Positions 1-9,267 of a stretch of DNA of 64,000 nt are shown one piece after another (position 1 is the first letter of the stretch; every line of letters begins with the position of its first letter). Under the pieces are notes generated by a model. It did not search any database, was not told the origin of the DNA, and was given only the letters and a program-made list of their open reading frames with translations. The translations under genes were made by a program, and so were the position numbers. Origin of the DNA: Chitinophagaceae bacterium (lineage in GTDB: Bacteria; Bacteroidota; Bacteroidia; Chitinophagales; Chitinophagaceae). The stretch spans positions 1 through 64,000 of the forward strand of contig JAQBNL010000001.1 of NCBI GenBank assembly GCA_028288585.1, written 5' to 3'.

Positions 1-618
1 ACTCCACAGCAAACTATTAATGAGTTGCTTGTTGATTATGCACTGCAGGGAAAGTTAGTGGTGCGTTTAAAAGGTGGTGATGTTTCAATTTTTTCCAATA
101 TTATGGATGAGCTGAAAACGCTCGTTGCTAATAATATTCCTTATGAGATTGTTCCTGGTGTTACTGCTGCTTTAGGTGCTGCTGCTTATGCAGGCATTCC
201 GCTCACTGCCAGAGGTTATGCAACTGCTGTACGTTTTCTCACCTATTATAAATCAGATGTTGTAACGGATGAATACTGGAAAGAGCTGGCCAATACTAAT
301 GATACATTGATTTTTTATATGTCATCTGAAACCCTGCATAAAGTTGTTGATAGACTAAGAGCAAATAATATTTCAGCAGATAAATTACTTGCAGTAATCG
401 AACAGGCAACAACGCCATTTCAAAAAGTACACGTAAGTAATTTGTATGAATATGAAGCGAATTTAAAAGGCCAGTCTTTCATCTCTCCTTCGCTTGTTAT
501 AATTGGAAAGGTAGTGTCGTTGCATGAACAGTTTGGATGGCTTGCCAATAGCAACAGCAGCGAGTATTATTTTAAACCCGTAGAACAGTTCATCGAAAAA
601 ATAAAATTAAGTGCATAG
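1..618 (+). CDS. cobA: Uroporphyrinogen-III C-methyltransferase (SUMT), 3' part
   Basis: This is the C-terminal part of the SAM-dependent methyltransferase that converts uroporphyrinogen III to precorrin-2, the first committed step to siroheme. The frame is open to the left edge, so the true start lies outside the window; an internal TTG at 25 is not a credible start. The motif VVRLKGGD near the left edge is the family's hallmark, followed by the EIVPGVTAA segment and the GIPLTARGY stretch of the tetrapyrrole methylase fold. It overlaps the next gene by 8 bases and sits upstream of sulfite reductase, whose catalytic cofactor is siroheme. The dehydrogenase/ferrochelatase step is supplied by the fusion protein at 9268-10803. 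Family assignment is secure; cobA is used here for a free-standing SUMT. Confidence 0.9.
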   Translation, partial: TPQQTINELLVDYALQGKLVVRLKGGDVSIFSNIMDELKTLVANNIPYEIVPGVTAALGAAAYAGIPLTARGYATAVRFLTYYKSDVVTDEYWKELANTNDTLIFYMSSETLHKVVDRLRANNISADKLLAVIEQATTPFQKVHVSNLYEYEANLKGQSFISPSLVIIGKVVSLHEQFGWLANSNSSEYYFKPVEQFIEKIKLSA

Positions 619-1774
619 TAATCCGCAACCATATTATTCATTAAAACAATTGGTGCTGTATTTTTTAAAACTCGGTACTACGGGTTTTGGCGGGCCTGTT
701 GCTTTAGTAGGATATATGCACCGTGATTTGGTAGAACAAAAAAAATGGATCACCGAAGATGATTATAAAGAAGGATTGGCATTAGCGCAATTGGCGCCGG
801 GTCCCCTGGCAGCACAACTGGCTATCTATTTAGGATATGTAAAATATAGAATTACCGGTGCAACCCTTGCGGGGCTTGCATTTGTGTTACCCTCTTTTGT
901 AATGGTAGTATTATTAGGAATGGCTTACTTGCATTATGGGGGGTTACCATGGATGCAGGCAGTGTTTTATGGTATCAGCGCAAGCGTGATAGGTATTATT
1001 GCATTTAGTTCTTATAAACTAACAAATAAATCTATTGGCAGAAATGTATGGTTATGGATAATTTTTGCAGCCGCCGCAGCCCTTACAATTATTACAAAAA
1101 CAGAAAACATCTGGTTTTTTATTGGAGCAGGAATTTTTTACTGGCTGATAAAAGCTCCGCCAAAATTTAAATCAACATTAAACACTGCTATTCTTTTACC
1201 AATGGTTTTTTTACAGGTGTTAACTCTTGATATAGCAAATGAAAAATTGTGGAAGATATTTTTATTTTTTGTCAAGGCTGGTGCATTTGTATTCGGCAGC
1301 GGGCTCGCTATCGTTCCGTTTTTATATGGCGGTGTTGTAAAAGAATTTGCCTGGCTGAATGAACAACAGTTTCTTGATGCAGTGGCTGTAGCAATGATCA
1401 CACCCGGGCCTGTTGTTATCACAGTTGGGTTTATCGGTTACCTGGTAGCAGGATTTCCCGGCGCTGCGGTGGCTGCATTAGCTACATTTCTTCCCTGTTA
1501 CCTGTTCACTATTTTGCCTGCGCCATATTTTAAAAAGTATGGTAAGAATCCGGCAATAAAAGCATTTGTAGAAGGTGTTACTGCAGCTGCTATTGGCGCT
1601 ATAGCAGGCGCTGTGATAATACTGGGGCAGCGCTCTCTTATTGATATACCAACAATAATCATTGCAGCAATTACTGTTTTGGCTTTGTGGAAGATAAAAA
1701 AATTGAAAGAGCCATATATCATTTTGATTGCGGCTGTAACCGGATTACTGATAAAAAATAATTTGTTTAACTGA
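611..1774 (+). CDS. chrA: ChrA-family chromate/anion transporter
   Basis: This inner-membrane protein of 387 residues belongs to the CHR family, whose studied members export chromate. It is the long form with two homologous halves. The first half has the TGFGGPVALVGYM motif near residue 26 and LAPGPLAAQL; the second has FGSGLAIVPF and ITPGPVVITVG. About ten hydrophobic segments are visible. It starts with GTG at 611, overlapping the methyltransferase gene by 8 bases, and its stop shares a base with the ATG of cysJ, so all three are probably translated together. Chromate is a structural analogue of sulfate, and the position inside a sulfite-reductase operon suggests a role in sulfur oxyanion movement rather than metal resistance. 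That role is inference; the family call is firm. Confidence 0.88.
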   Translation: MHSNPQPYYSLKQLVLYFLKLGTTGFGGPVALVGYMHRDLVEQKKWITEDDYKEGLALAQLAPGPLAAQLAIYLGYVKYRITGATLAGLAFVLPSFVMVVLLGMAYLHYGGLPWMQAVFYGISASVIGIIAFSSYKLTNKSIGRNVWLWIIFAAAAALTIITKTENIWFFIGAGIFYWLIKAPPKFKSTLNTAILLPMVFLQVLTLDIANEKLWKIFLFFVKAGAFVFGSGLAIVPFLYGGVVKEFAWLNEQQFLDAVAVAMITPGPVVITVGFIGYLVAGFPGAAVAALATFLPCYLFTILPAPYFKKYGKNPAIKAFVEGVTAAAIGAIAGAVIILGQRSLIDIPTIIIAAITVLALWKIKKLKEPYIILIAAVTGLLIKNNLFN

Positions 1775-3462
1775 TGCTGGAAGAAAATAAATTAAAAACA
1801 TTACTAAATCTTATAGGCAACTCTACTGGCGAAGAGCTTGTATGGATGAATGAATACCTGAATGATATTGTATCAAAGCAATCATCAAAAGATGAACAGC
1901 CGGTTGCAAAGAACGGAGTAAATAAAATTACGATCGCCTACGGAACGGAAACAGGTAATTCAAAAAAGCTGGCTACTGAGTTTGCGGCAAAAGCAAAGAA
2001 GCAGGGCATCCATGCTAAGGTGCAAAGCCTTGAGCAATACCGTTTGAATGACCTTCCCAAAGAAGAATATTTTTTAGCGGTGATAAGTACACATGGTGAT
2101 GGGGAACCACCTGCTGCTGCAAAAAAGTTTTATGACCATGTACACCAGAATGGATTTAAACTGGAGAAATTAAAATACAGTGTGCTTGCATTAGGAGATA
2201 CATCCTATCCATTATTTTGCAAAGCCGGGGAAGATGTGGATGAGCAACTGAATAAGCTTGGAGGAAAGCGTATAGCCCCTTTACAAAAATGTGATATTGA
2301 TTTTGATACAGAAGCTGAAGAATGGTTCTCAAATATTTTCAGATCATTAAATGGTGATAGTCCCGTAACAGCTCCGTCACATTCAATTCCCAAAAGATCA
2401 ACAGGCAAAAAAAATTACACCGGCACATTACTTACACATGTTAACCTTAATGACAGGGGTTCTGCAAAGGAAACGTATCATATAGAAATTACCGCAGAAG
2501 AGGTGACCTACCTGCCTGGCGATTCTATTGGTATCATTCCAGAAAATGATAAAATAATTGTTGAAAAAATAATTGCAGTAACCCGAATTGATGCAACAAC
2601 AAATATTGATTATAAAGATGAGTTGATTTCTGTGTATGATCTGTTGCATAAAAAATTAAATATAGTTTACCTGCCCGAACGTGTGGTGAAACATTATGCA
2701 TCTGTTGTTAAAAAAAATATTCCAGTAAAAAGAATTGACCTGTTAGAATTGGTGAAAGCTTATCCTGTAAAAGATTCAGATCAATTTTTAGAGGTTGTCA
2801 AAATCTTAGAGCCTATAGCGCCCCGCTTATATTCTATTGCATCTTCACCAGAGGCTCATTCAGGTGAAGTGCACATAACTGTTGCCAAAAATTCTTTTAA
2901 AGTAGAAAATGAAACAAAATATGGGCTGGCTTCTGAGTTCCTTTCACATTTTAATGTAGATGATCAACTGAAATTTTATATACATCCCAACAACCAGTTC
3001 CGTTTGCCTGAAGAGGATAAAAATATAGTCATGATCGGACCGGGAACTGGCATTGCACCTTTCCGTTCTTTCATTGCAGAAAGAGATGCGACAGGCGCAA
3101 CAGGAAAGAGCTGGCTCTTTTTTGGGGAACAACATTTTACAACCGACTTCCTTTACCAGACAGAAATACAAAACTGGTTTGAGACGGGTGTACTTACAAA
3201 AGTAAACACAGCTTTTTCAAGAGATCAGCCTGAAAAAATTTATGTGCAGCATAAAATGCTTCAGCATGGCGCTGAATTTTTTGAATGGCTGCAGGCAGGA
3301 AGTTATGTATATGTATGCGGCACTAAAGAGCCGATGAGTGTTGATGTAGAACAAACATTATTACAGATAATAGAACAGTTTGGCGACAGGTCGAAGGAAG
3401 AAGCAGTAAAGTATCTTGATGATATGAAGGAAGATGGAAGATATATTAAGGATGTGTATTAA
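1774..3462 (+). CDS. cysJ: Sulfite reductase (NADPH) flavoprotein, alpha subunit
   Basis: This 562-residue cytosolic diflavin reductase passes electrons from NADPH through FAD and FMN to the CysI hemoprotein. The order is an N-terminal extension, a flavodoxin domain (FMN loop YGTETGNS at residues 56-63, THGDGEPP about 50 residues later), an FAD-binding domain (PRLYSIASSP), and an NADPH-binding domain with GPGTGIAPFRS near residues 422-432. It ends in the expected aromatic residue (KDVY). The length is slightly below the 599 residues of the enterobacterial enzyme. It follows chrA with a one-base overlap and is followed by cysI after 83 bases. Cytochrome P450 reductase-like proteins share this architecture, but the neighbour settles the call. 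Confidence 0.93.
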   Translation: MLEENKLKTLLNLIGNSTGEELVWMNEYLNDIVSKQSSKDEQPVAKNGVNKITIAYGTETGNSKKLATEFAAKAKKQGIHAKVQSLEQYRLNDLPKEEYFLAVISTHGDGEPPAAAKKFYDHVHQNGFKLEKLKYSVLALGDTSYPLFCKAGEDVDEQLNKLGGKRIAPLQKCDIDFDTEAEEWFSNIFRSLNGDSPVTAPSHSIPKRSTGKKNYTGTLLTHVNLNDRGSAKETYHIEITAEEVTYLPGDSIGIIPENDKIIVEKIIAVTRIDATTNIDYKDELISVYDLLHKKLNIVYLPERVVKHYASVVKKNIPVKRIDLLELVKAYPVKDSDQFLEVVKILEPIAPRLYSIASSPEAHSGEVHITVAKNSFKVENETKYGLASEFLSHFNVDDQLKFYIHPNNQFRLPEEDKNIVMIGPGTGIAPFRSFIAERDATGATGKSWLFFGEQHFTTDFLYQTEIQNWFETGVLTKVNTAFSRDQPEKIYVQHKMLQHGAEFFEWLQAGSYVYVCGTKEPMSVDVEQTLLQIIEQFGDRSKEEAVKYLDDMKEDGRYIKDVY

Positions 3463-3545
3463 ATATGAACTGGGATTTTTAGGATTTGTGGGATGTTGAT
3501 GAAGTAAAATAAATAATAGAAGATAATAAATAAAGTTTAGGAAAC

Positions 3546-5210
3546 ATGACGGATAAAAATTTATCACCCATCGAAAAGATCAAAACTGAAAGCGATGGGC
3601 TCCGGGGCACTATTGCAGAAAGTTTGCAGGATGAAATTACAGGAGCCATTCGGGAAGACGACCAGTCCCTGATAAAATTTCATGGCATGTACCAGCAGGA
3701 TGATCGTGACCGCCGTGAAGAAAGAGCAGAAAAAAAATTGGACCGCCTGTACAGTTTTATGATACGGCTTCGTTTGCCCGGGGGTTTTTTAACGGCTGAG
3801 CAATGGATAGCCATGCATGAAATTGCAGGTGAAAATTCAACCGGCGTAATTAAAATAACAACACGCCAAACTGTTCAACTGCACGGAATTTTAAAATCAA
3901 AAATAAAGCCTACCATACAAGCTTTTAATGCTGCAAAGCTTGATTCAATTGCTACCTGTGGCGACATTAACCGCAATGTATTGTGCAGCGCTCATCCAAA
4001 GCAGTCAAATATTCATTCCGAAATATTTGCTTATGCTGATAAGATAAGTACGCTGCTTATGCCCAAAACAAGGGCATGGTACGAGATATGGCTTGATGAA
4101 GAAAAAGTGCTGGATAAAAAAGAGGAAGAAGATCCATTGTACCAGGAAAGGTATATGCCACGCAAATTCAAGATTGGAATTGCTATCCCTCCAAATAATG
4201 ATGTGGATGTTTTTGGAAATGATATTGGCCTGATCGCCATCATTGAAAATGATAAACTGAAAGGATTCAACATAGCCATTGGTGGTGGCTTATCAACTAC
4301 ACATGGCAATCCTGAAACGTATGCAAGGCTGGGAACAGTAATTGGTTTTGCTGACAGTGAAGAAAAAACATTGAAAGCTATTTACGAGATACTTACTGTG
4401 CAAAGAGATTATGGAAACCGGAGCGACAGGAAGCTGGCAAGATTAAAATACACGGTTGACCGGTTAGGTGCTGACTGGTTTAAAGAAGAAGTGGAAAAGC
4501 GTGCAGGTTTTAAACTGGAAGAAGCAAGACCTTACACATTCACCAGCCGGCGTGATTATTATGGCTGGGAACAAAATCATGAAGGCTTGTGGTATTACAC
4601 AGTTTTTGTTGAGAACGGCAGGATACTGGATGACGAAAATGTTGCATTAAAATCTGCATTACTTGCCGTAGCTAAAACAGGTAAAGTAAATTTTCGTTTT
4701 ACTGCCAATCAAAAAGTAATTATCAGTGATATAAATGAGAATGATAAAGAAACGATAGACAAAATATTAAGGCAATATAAAATTATTGAGCATACGGATA
4801 ATGCCTCTCCTGTTCGTAAAAATGCAATGGCCTGTGTTGCTTTACCTACCTGCCCTCTGGCATTGGCAGAGGCACAGCGTTATATGCCTTCGCTGATCAC
4901 TAAAATTGAATCATTACTTGCAAAACATGAATTGAGTGATGAAGAAATTATTATCAGGATGACAGGCTGCCCTAATGGTTGTGCAAGGTCATACATTGCA
5001 GAGATAGGCTTTGTGGGAACAGCTTTGGGCAAATACAATTTGCATTTGGGAGGAGACCATGAAGGAACACGTTTGAATAAAATATATAAAGAGAGTTTAG
5101 AGGAGCCGGAAATTCTAACAGAGCTTGACGGGCTGTTTGCATCTTTTAAAAATGAAAGGAATTCAAATGAATCCTTCGGAGATTTCACCATGCGCAAACA
5201 GCTTATTTAA
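3546..5210 (+). CDS. cysI: Sulfite reductase hemoprotein, beta subunit
   Basis: This 554-residue enzyme carries out the six-electron reduction of sulfite to sulfide at a siroheme coupled to a [4Fe-4S] cluster. The cluster cysteines are visible as C430 and C436 (CVALPTC) and C475 and C479 (CPNGC), the standard C-x5-C...C-x3-C arrangement. The N-terminal half has the first siroheme-fold repeat with the RLRLPGGFLT and ITTRQTVQLHG segments that line the active site, including the conserved arginines. It pairs with cysJ just upstream and needs siroheme from the SUMT and the dehydrogenase-transporter fusion in this locus. Assimilatory nitrite reductase is a relative, but adjacency to cysJ supports sulfite. 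Confidence 0.93.
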   Translation: MTDKNLSPIEKIKTESDGLRGTIAESLQDEITGAIREDDQSLIKFHGMYQQDDRDRREERAEKKLDRLYSFMIRLRLPGGFLTAEQWIAMHEIAGENSTGVIKITTRQTVQLHGILKSKIKPTIQAFNAAKLDSIATCGDINRNVLCSAHPKQSNIHSEIFAYADKISTLLMPKTRAWYEIWLDEEKVLDKKEEEDPLYQERYMPRKFKIGIAIPPNNDVDVFGNDIGLIAIIENDKLKGFNIAIGGGLSTTHGNPETYARLGTVIGFADSEEKTLKAIYEILTVQRDYGNRSDRKLARLKYTVDRLGADWFKEEVEKRAGFKLEEARPYTFTSRRDYYGWEQNHEGLWYYTVFVENGRILDDENVALKSALLAVAKTGKVNFRFTANQKVIISDINENDKETIDKILRQYKIIEHTDNASPVRKNAMACVALPTCPLALAEAQRYMPSLITKIESLLAKHELSDEEIIIRMTGCPNGCARSYIAEIGFVGTALGKYNLHLGGDHEGTRLNKIYKESLEEPEILTELDGLFASFKNERNSNESFGDFTMRKQLI

Positions 5211-5264
5211 TCCATTAAAAACTTTTGTTGAAAATTATTTTAAAAAAAATGGAAAGAAAAATTT

Positions 5265-5287
5265 AAATAGTCTACAAAATTAGTAGG
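5265..5287. promoter_or_regulatory. Candidate operator, copy 1 (AAATAGTCTACAA)
   Basis: The 13-base word AAATAGTCTACAA occurs at 5265-5277 and again at 5362-5374. In this copy it continues into a partial inverted repeat, CTAC at 5272-5275 against GTAG at 5283-5286 with 7 bases between. It lies just upstream of the TATGTTTG promoter-like box at 5296, where a regulator could act on RNA polymerase. The regulator is unknown; a sulfur-status sensor is inferred only from the surrounding genes. Confidence 0.45.
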
Positions 5288-5361
5288 GAATGTATTATGT
5301 TTGCACAGAATTAAACAATAACTGATATTTCTCTCTGTAATTGAGGGAAATTTTTTTAAAT

Positions 5362-5387
5362 AAATAGTCTACAATTTTTATAGACTA
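5362..5387. promoter_or_regulatory. Candidate operator, copy 2 (perfect inverted repeat)
   Basis: The second copy of AAATAGTCTACAA is at 5362-5374. Here the core forms a perfect inverted repeat, TAGTCTA at 5365-5371 and TAGACTA at 5381-5387, separated by 9 bases. The symmetry suits a dimeric DNA-binding protein. An RNA hairpin in the leader is the alternative, but the stem of 7 A/T-rich pairs would be weak. Confidence 0.45.
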
Positions 5388-5518
5388 AAAATAAAAATGA
5401 TAGTAAACTCCAAATACCGATGTTGTTTTTTAATGCTTTCTTTTTAAGAAACCAAAGCAGTATGTAATTAATCAATCAGAAAAATAGAAAATAAATCATA
5501 ACAATAGAAACAACAATC

Positions 5519-8446
5519 ATGAAACAATTATTATTATCCTTATTCTTTTTTATTCCCTTATTCGCATTTGCGCAATTAAATGGCGCTCTCATTTTGAGCG
5601 GCCGGGTGGTGGGTGAAAGCCATGAAGGCATTGCCTCAGCAAGCATAACCGTTAAAGGTTTATCCATCGGTACTACAACAGACTCTACCGGAAAATTTTC
5701 GCTTGTAATAAATCAGAAATTTCCTTTCACGCTGGTTATTAGTTCCGTAGGGTTTTCACCACAGGAGCTTGAAATTAAAAATGCCACTTCAAAGCTTTCG
5801 ATACAATTAACCAGCCAGGCATTTCTTGCAAATGAAGTGGTGGTGACTGCCAGCCGCACATCAGAAAAAATAATGAGGTCACCGGTAAGTATTGAAAAAC
5901 TAAATATCCGTGCGTTAAAAGAAACACCGGCTGCATCTTTTTATGATGCATTAGGTAATGTGAAAGGCGTGCAATTAACTACTTCTTCCATCACCTTTAA
6001 AGTTCCTAATACACGGGGCTTCAATATCCCTAACAACTTTCGCTTTATGCAATTGGTTGATGGGATAGATATGCAGGCTGCAACATTAGGTGTACCGCTT
6101 GGCAATGCGATAGGTCCTACAGAACTGGATATACAAAGTATAGAAATAACACCCGGCGCTGCATCAGCTTTATATGGAATGAATGCAATCAATGGGATGT
6201 CAAATCTCCTAACCAAAGATCCTTTTACAACACAGGGACTAAGTTTTTTTCAACGCACAGGAGTAAACCATGTAGATGGCATTGATCATACTCCGGGCCT
6301 TCTTACTGAAACAGCGATACGGTATGCAAAAGCATTCAATAATAAATTCGCTTTTAAAATAAATGCAGGTTACCTGCAGGCAGTAGATTGGATATCCAAT
6401 ACAAGGTTAGATCAAAATCCAAATAATAAGATCACTGCTAATCCTTCCTATCCTGTATTGAATGGAGATAATAATATAGTTTTTGATGGATGGAATAAAT
6501 ATGGAGATGATGCTTTGGCTGGAAGCAATACAGTTTCTGTTGGTGGTTTAACTATTGATGGCGTTAGCAACAGAACCTTAACTGTTGCCCGAACAGGTTA
6601 TTGGGAGAAGGACCTTGTTGACCCAAAAGTTGATAATTTAAAATTTGATGCCGCCTTAGTATATAAGATCAGTCCAACTACACAATTAACGTATACATAC
6701 CGCATAGGAAAAATGGATGGTGTTTTCCAGAGAGGAAATAAAATAAAACTTGACAATGTTATAGTGCAAAATCACCAGCTGGAATTAAAAGGTTCCAACT
6801 TCACCATTAAAGCATATACATCAAAAGAGAATTCCGGTGATTCTTATAACGTAAAACCTTTGGCTGATAATTTAGATCTTTATTCAGGTGGCAGTGCAAG
6901 TGTGTGGGGAGCAAAATACAAAGCAGCCTTAAATACTTATGCTGCTAACAATGGCGGCGCATTAACTTCAGCCAACCTTGCAGCAGCAACACAATTTGCA
7001 CGGCAGCAAGCTGACTTTAGCAGGGTTGAACCCGGCACAGAGCGTTTTAATATTGTAAAAGATTCTATCATAAAAATTAATAACTGGGATATTAAATCCA
7101 GCGCAATTCCTAACGCACCAATAACAGGTGGTGCAGCCTTAATACAAAAAAGCAATTTATATCATATCGAGGGACAATTGGATCTTACTAAACAGGTAAA
7201 ATATTTCAACCTGCTGGTTGGCGGTGATGCCCGAGTGTATGAATTAATTCCTGATGGAAATAATTTTGTTGATTTTAAACGCCCTATTGCCGAAAGAAAT
7301 TTGCCTTTGGCAGATGGAAGTTTTGGAAGCAATACTTACTATAAAAAATTCGGCGCTTTTGTACAATTGACAAAAACATTTTTTGATGAGAAATTAAAAT
7401 TATGGGGCTCATTGCGTGCAGATTATAATCCTGAATTTACTGCAAAGCTAACACCCCGCCTTGCAGCCGTGTACACTGCAAATGAAAAACATAATTTCCG
7501 TTTTACTTTTCAACAGGGCTATCGTTTTCCCGCCTTGTTCGAGGCTTTATCGTATGTAAATAATGGAAGGGTAAAACGTGTTGGCATTTTACCAATTATT
7601 AATGAAGGATTAGGTTACCGCGATAATAGCTATACCCAGTCATCAGTGGCGCAATTTAATGCAGCCGTAAAACTGGCGGGCAATACAGATGCAGCAGCGT
7701 TGGCCAACAGGAATTTATTAGTACCCGGCGCTTTACCTGATGGCAGGCCTGAAGGAATTAATTCATTTGAAGTAGGTTATAAAAGCGTTTTATTCAATAA
7801 TAAATTATTTATTGATATAGATGCATACACAAATGTTTATGATGGTTTCCTGGGGCAGGTGCAGGTATTCGTTCCGATAGGAGAAACCATAGGTTCAGAT
7901 GCATCCGTGATCGCAATGATAGACAGGAACCGTGATGCAACAACAGCAAGCGGCGGCAATGCAGCGAGCAAAGGGCAGGAACGCTATAGGGTTTACACCA
8001 ATGCAAAAAATAAGTACACTACTTACGGTTCATCATTAGGACTAACATATAATTTTTATAAAACATTTACTATATCAGGTAATCTGAATTATAATAAGAT
8101 CAAAAATGTTTCAAATCCTGATCTGTTTATTACAGGATTCAATACACCAGACTGGACCTCGAACTTATCAATTGGTAACAGGGCGCTCACAAAAAATGTT
8201 GGGTTTAATATCGTATGGAAATGGCAGAACAGTTTCCTCTGGGAAAGTCCTTTGGTAACAGGTGAAATAGACGCTATTAACAATATTGATGCACAGGTTA
8301 CTTATAGGTTGCCCGTTGTAAAAGCTACTATCAAACTGGGGGGTACTAATGTTTTAAATAACAGGCATATTCAGTATGCAGGTGGCCCAACAATCGGCGC
8401 ATTATATTATGCCGCTATTACGCTTGATGGTTTATTTAGTAAATAG
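5519..8446 (+). CDS. TonB-dependent outer-membrane receptor with CarboxypepD_reg domain
   Basis: This 975-residue protein is an outer-membrane active-transport channel driven by the TonB complex. Residues 1-19 form a signal peptide ending AFAQ. A carboxypeptidase-regulatory-like beta domain follows (about 25-110), then a TonB-box-like NEVVVTASR and the plug domain (about 112-230), and a long beta-barrel with a typical aromatic C-terminus. No SusD partner is adjacent. The next gene, 6 bases downstream, encodes a DUF2490 barrel protein, and both lie between sulfite reductase genes and a siroheme-synthesis fusion, so the ligand is probably a sulfur compound such as a sulfonate or sulfate ester, or a metal needed here. 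The substrate cannot be read from the sequence. Confidence 0.88.
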   Translation: MKQLLLSLFFFIPLFAFAQLNGALILSGRVVGESHEGIASASITVKGLSIGTTTDSTGKFSLVINQKFPFTLVISSVGFSPQELEIKNATSKLSIQLTSQAFLANEVVVTASRTSEKIMRSPVSIEKLNIRALKETPAASFYDALGNVKGVQLTTSSITFKVPNTRGFNIPNNFRFMQLVDGIDMQAATLGVPLGNAIGPTELDIQSIEITPGAASALYGMNAINGMSNLLTKDPFTTQGLSFFQRTGVNHVDGIDHTPGLLTETAIRYAKAFNNKFAFKINAGYLQAVDWISNTRLDQNPNNKITANPSYPVLNGDNNIVFDGWNKYGDDALAGSNTVSVGGLTIDGVSNRTLTVARTGYWEKDLVDPKVDNLKFDAALVYKISPTTQLTYTYRIGKMDGVFQRGNKIKLDNVIVQNHQLELKGSNFTIKAYTSKENSGDSYNVKPLADNLDLYSGGSASVWGAKYKAALNTYAANNGGALTSANLAAATQFARQQADFSRVEPGTERFNIVKDSIIKINNWDIKSSAIPNAPITGGAALIQKSNLYHIEGQLDLTKQVKYFNLLVGGDARVYELIPDGNNFVDFKRPIAERNLPLADGSFGSNTYYKKFGAFVQLTKTFFDEKLKLWGSLRADYNPEFTAKLTPRLAAVYTANEKHNFRFTFQQGYRFPALFEALSYVNNGRVKRVGILPIINEGLGYRDNSYTQSSVAQFNAAVKLAGNTDAAALANRNLLVPGALPDGRPEGINSFEVGYKSVLFNNKLFIDIDAYTNVYDGFLGQVQVFVPIGETIGSDASVIAMIDRNRDATTASGGNAASKGQERYRVYTNAKNKYTTYGSSLGLTYNFYKTFTISGNLNYNKIKNVSNPDLFITGFNTPDWTSNLSIGNRALTKNVGFNIVWKWQNSFLWESPLVTGEIDAINNIDAQVTYRLPVVKATIKLGGTNVLNNRHIQYAGGPTIGALYYAAITLDGLFSK

Positions 8447-8452
8447 TTTATA

Positions 8453-9205
8453 ATGAGGAAGCGTATTTTTTGTTTTGTAATAATGATGAGCAGCGTTGCA
8501 TTTGCCTTTTGCCAAAGTGTAAAAAGCAAAGAGCATTTACAACAATTATGGTTTGGATATTTTAATCAAACAAGGTTTAGTAATAAGTGGGGACTGTGGG
8601 TTGATTTGCATTTGAGAACCAAGGAAGATTTTACAAATGATCTTTCACAAAGTATTATCAGGCTGGGAGTAACGTATTACATCAATGATGTAACAAAGCT
8701 TACTGCAGGCTATGCTTATGTAAATCATTTTCCCCAGGATAATCACAAAGAAATATCACAGCCGGAACATCGTGGCTGGCAGCAAATACAGTGGCATACT
8801 AAGTATGGTAAAAAAAGAATGATGCAATGGATACGGCTGGAAGAAAAATACAGGCATAAGATCCTGAATGATTCAACCTTAGCAGATGGATATAGTTTTA
8901 ATTATAAGCTGCGGTATAATTTGTGGTACGAAATTCCATTAAGCAAAAAAGGAATTGTACAGGGTTCTTTATCTTTTATTGCCAATGATGAGGTGCATAT
9001 TAACTTCGGAAAACAAATAGTAAATAATTATTTTGATCAGAATCGTTTCTTCATTGGATTTAAATACCAAACCAACGCTCATGATAATTTACAGGCAGGG
9101 TATATGAATTTATTTCAACAATTGCCTGCAGGTAACAGGTATAAAAATATAAATGCGATCCGGTTCTTCTATTTTCATAATCTTGATCTGCGCAGGAAGA
9201 AGTAA
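8453..9205 (+). CDS. DUF2490-family outer-membrane protein
   Basis: This 250-residue protein has a signal peptide ending about residue 20 (AFAFCQS) and then alternating aromatic and polar strands of the kind found in small outer-membrane beta-barrels. The opening pattern LWFGYFNQTRFSNKWGLW and the later YRHK and LRYNLWYEIP segments resemble DUF2490, a family of unknown function common in Bacteroidota. It begins 6 bases after the TonB receptor stop, so the two are almost certainly co-transcribed. It may assist the receptor or form a separate diffusion pore; the sequence does not decide. Confidence 0.7.
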   Translation: MRKRIFCFVIMMSSVAFAFCQSVKSKEHLQQLWFGYFNQTRFSNKWGLWVDLHLRTKEDFTNDLSQSIIRLGVTYYINDVTKLTAGYAYVNHFPQDNHKEISQPEHRGWQQIQWHTKYGKKRMMQWIRLEEKYRHKILNDSTLADGYSFNYKLRYNLWYEIPLSKKGIVQGSLSFIANDEVHINFGKQIVNNYFDQNRFFIGFKYQTNAHDNLQAGYMNLFQQLPAGNRYKNINAIRFFYFHNLDLRRKK

Positions 9206-9267
9206 TTTAGATGAGATGTGGAAATATTTATTGAAGAATTATTATTGAATGCTTTGATCTTAAATAT

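Larger units (their letters stand above)
5211..5518 (+). promoter_or_regulatory. Upstream region of the TonB receptor gene
   Basis: This non-coding stretch of 308 bases lies between cysI and the receptor gene. It contains TATGTTTG at 5296-5303, which fits the TAnnTTTG form of the Bacteroidota primary promoter. I see no matching TTG box at the expected distance upstream; that position is occupied by the first copy of the AAATAGTCTACAA repeat. If the box is used, the leader is about 200 bases long and contains the second repeat copy. I see no clear intrinsic terminator after cysI, so read-through is also possible. Confidence 0.4.
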
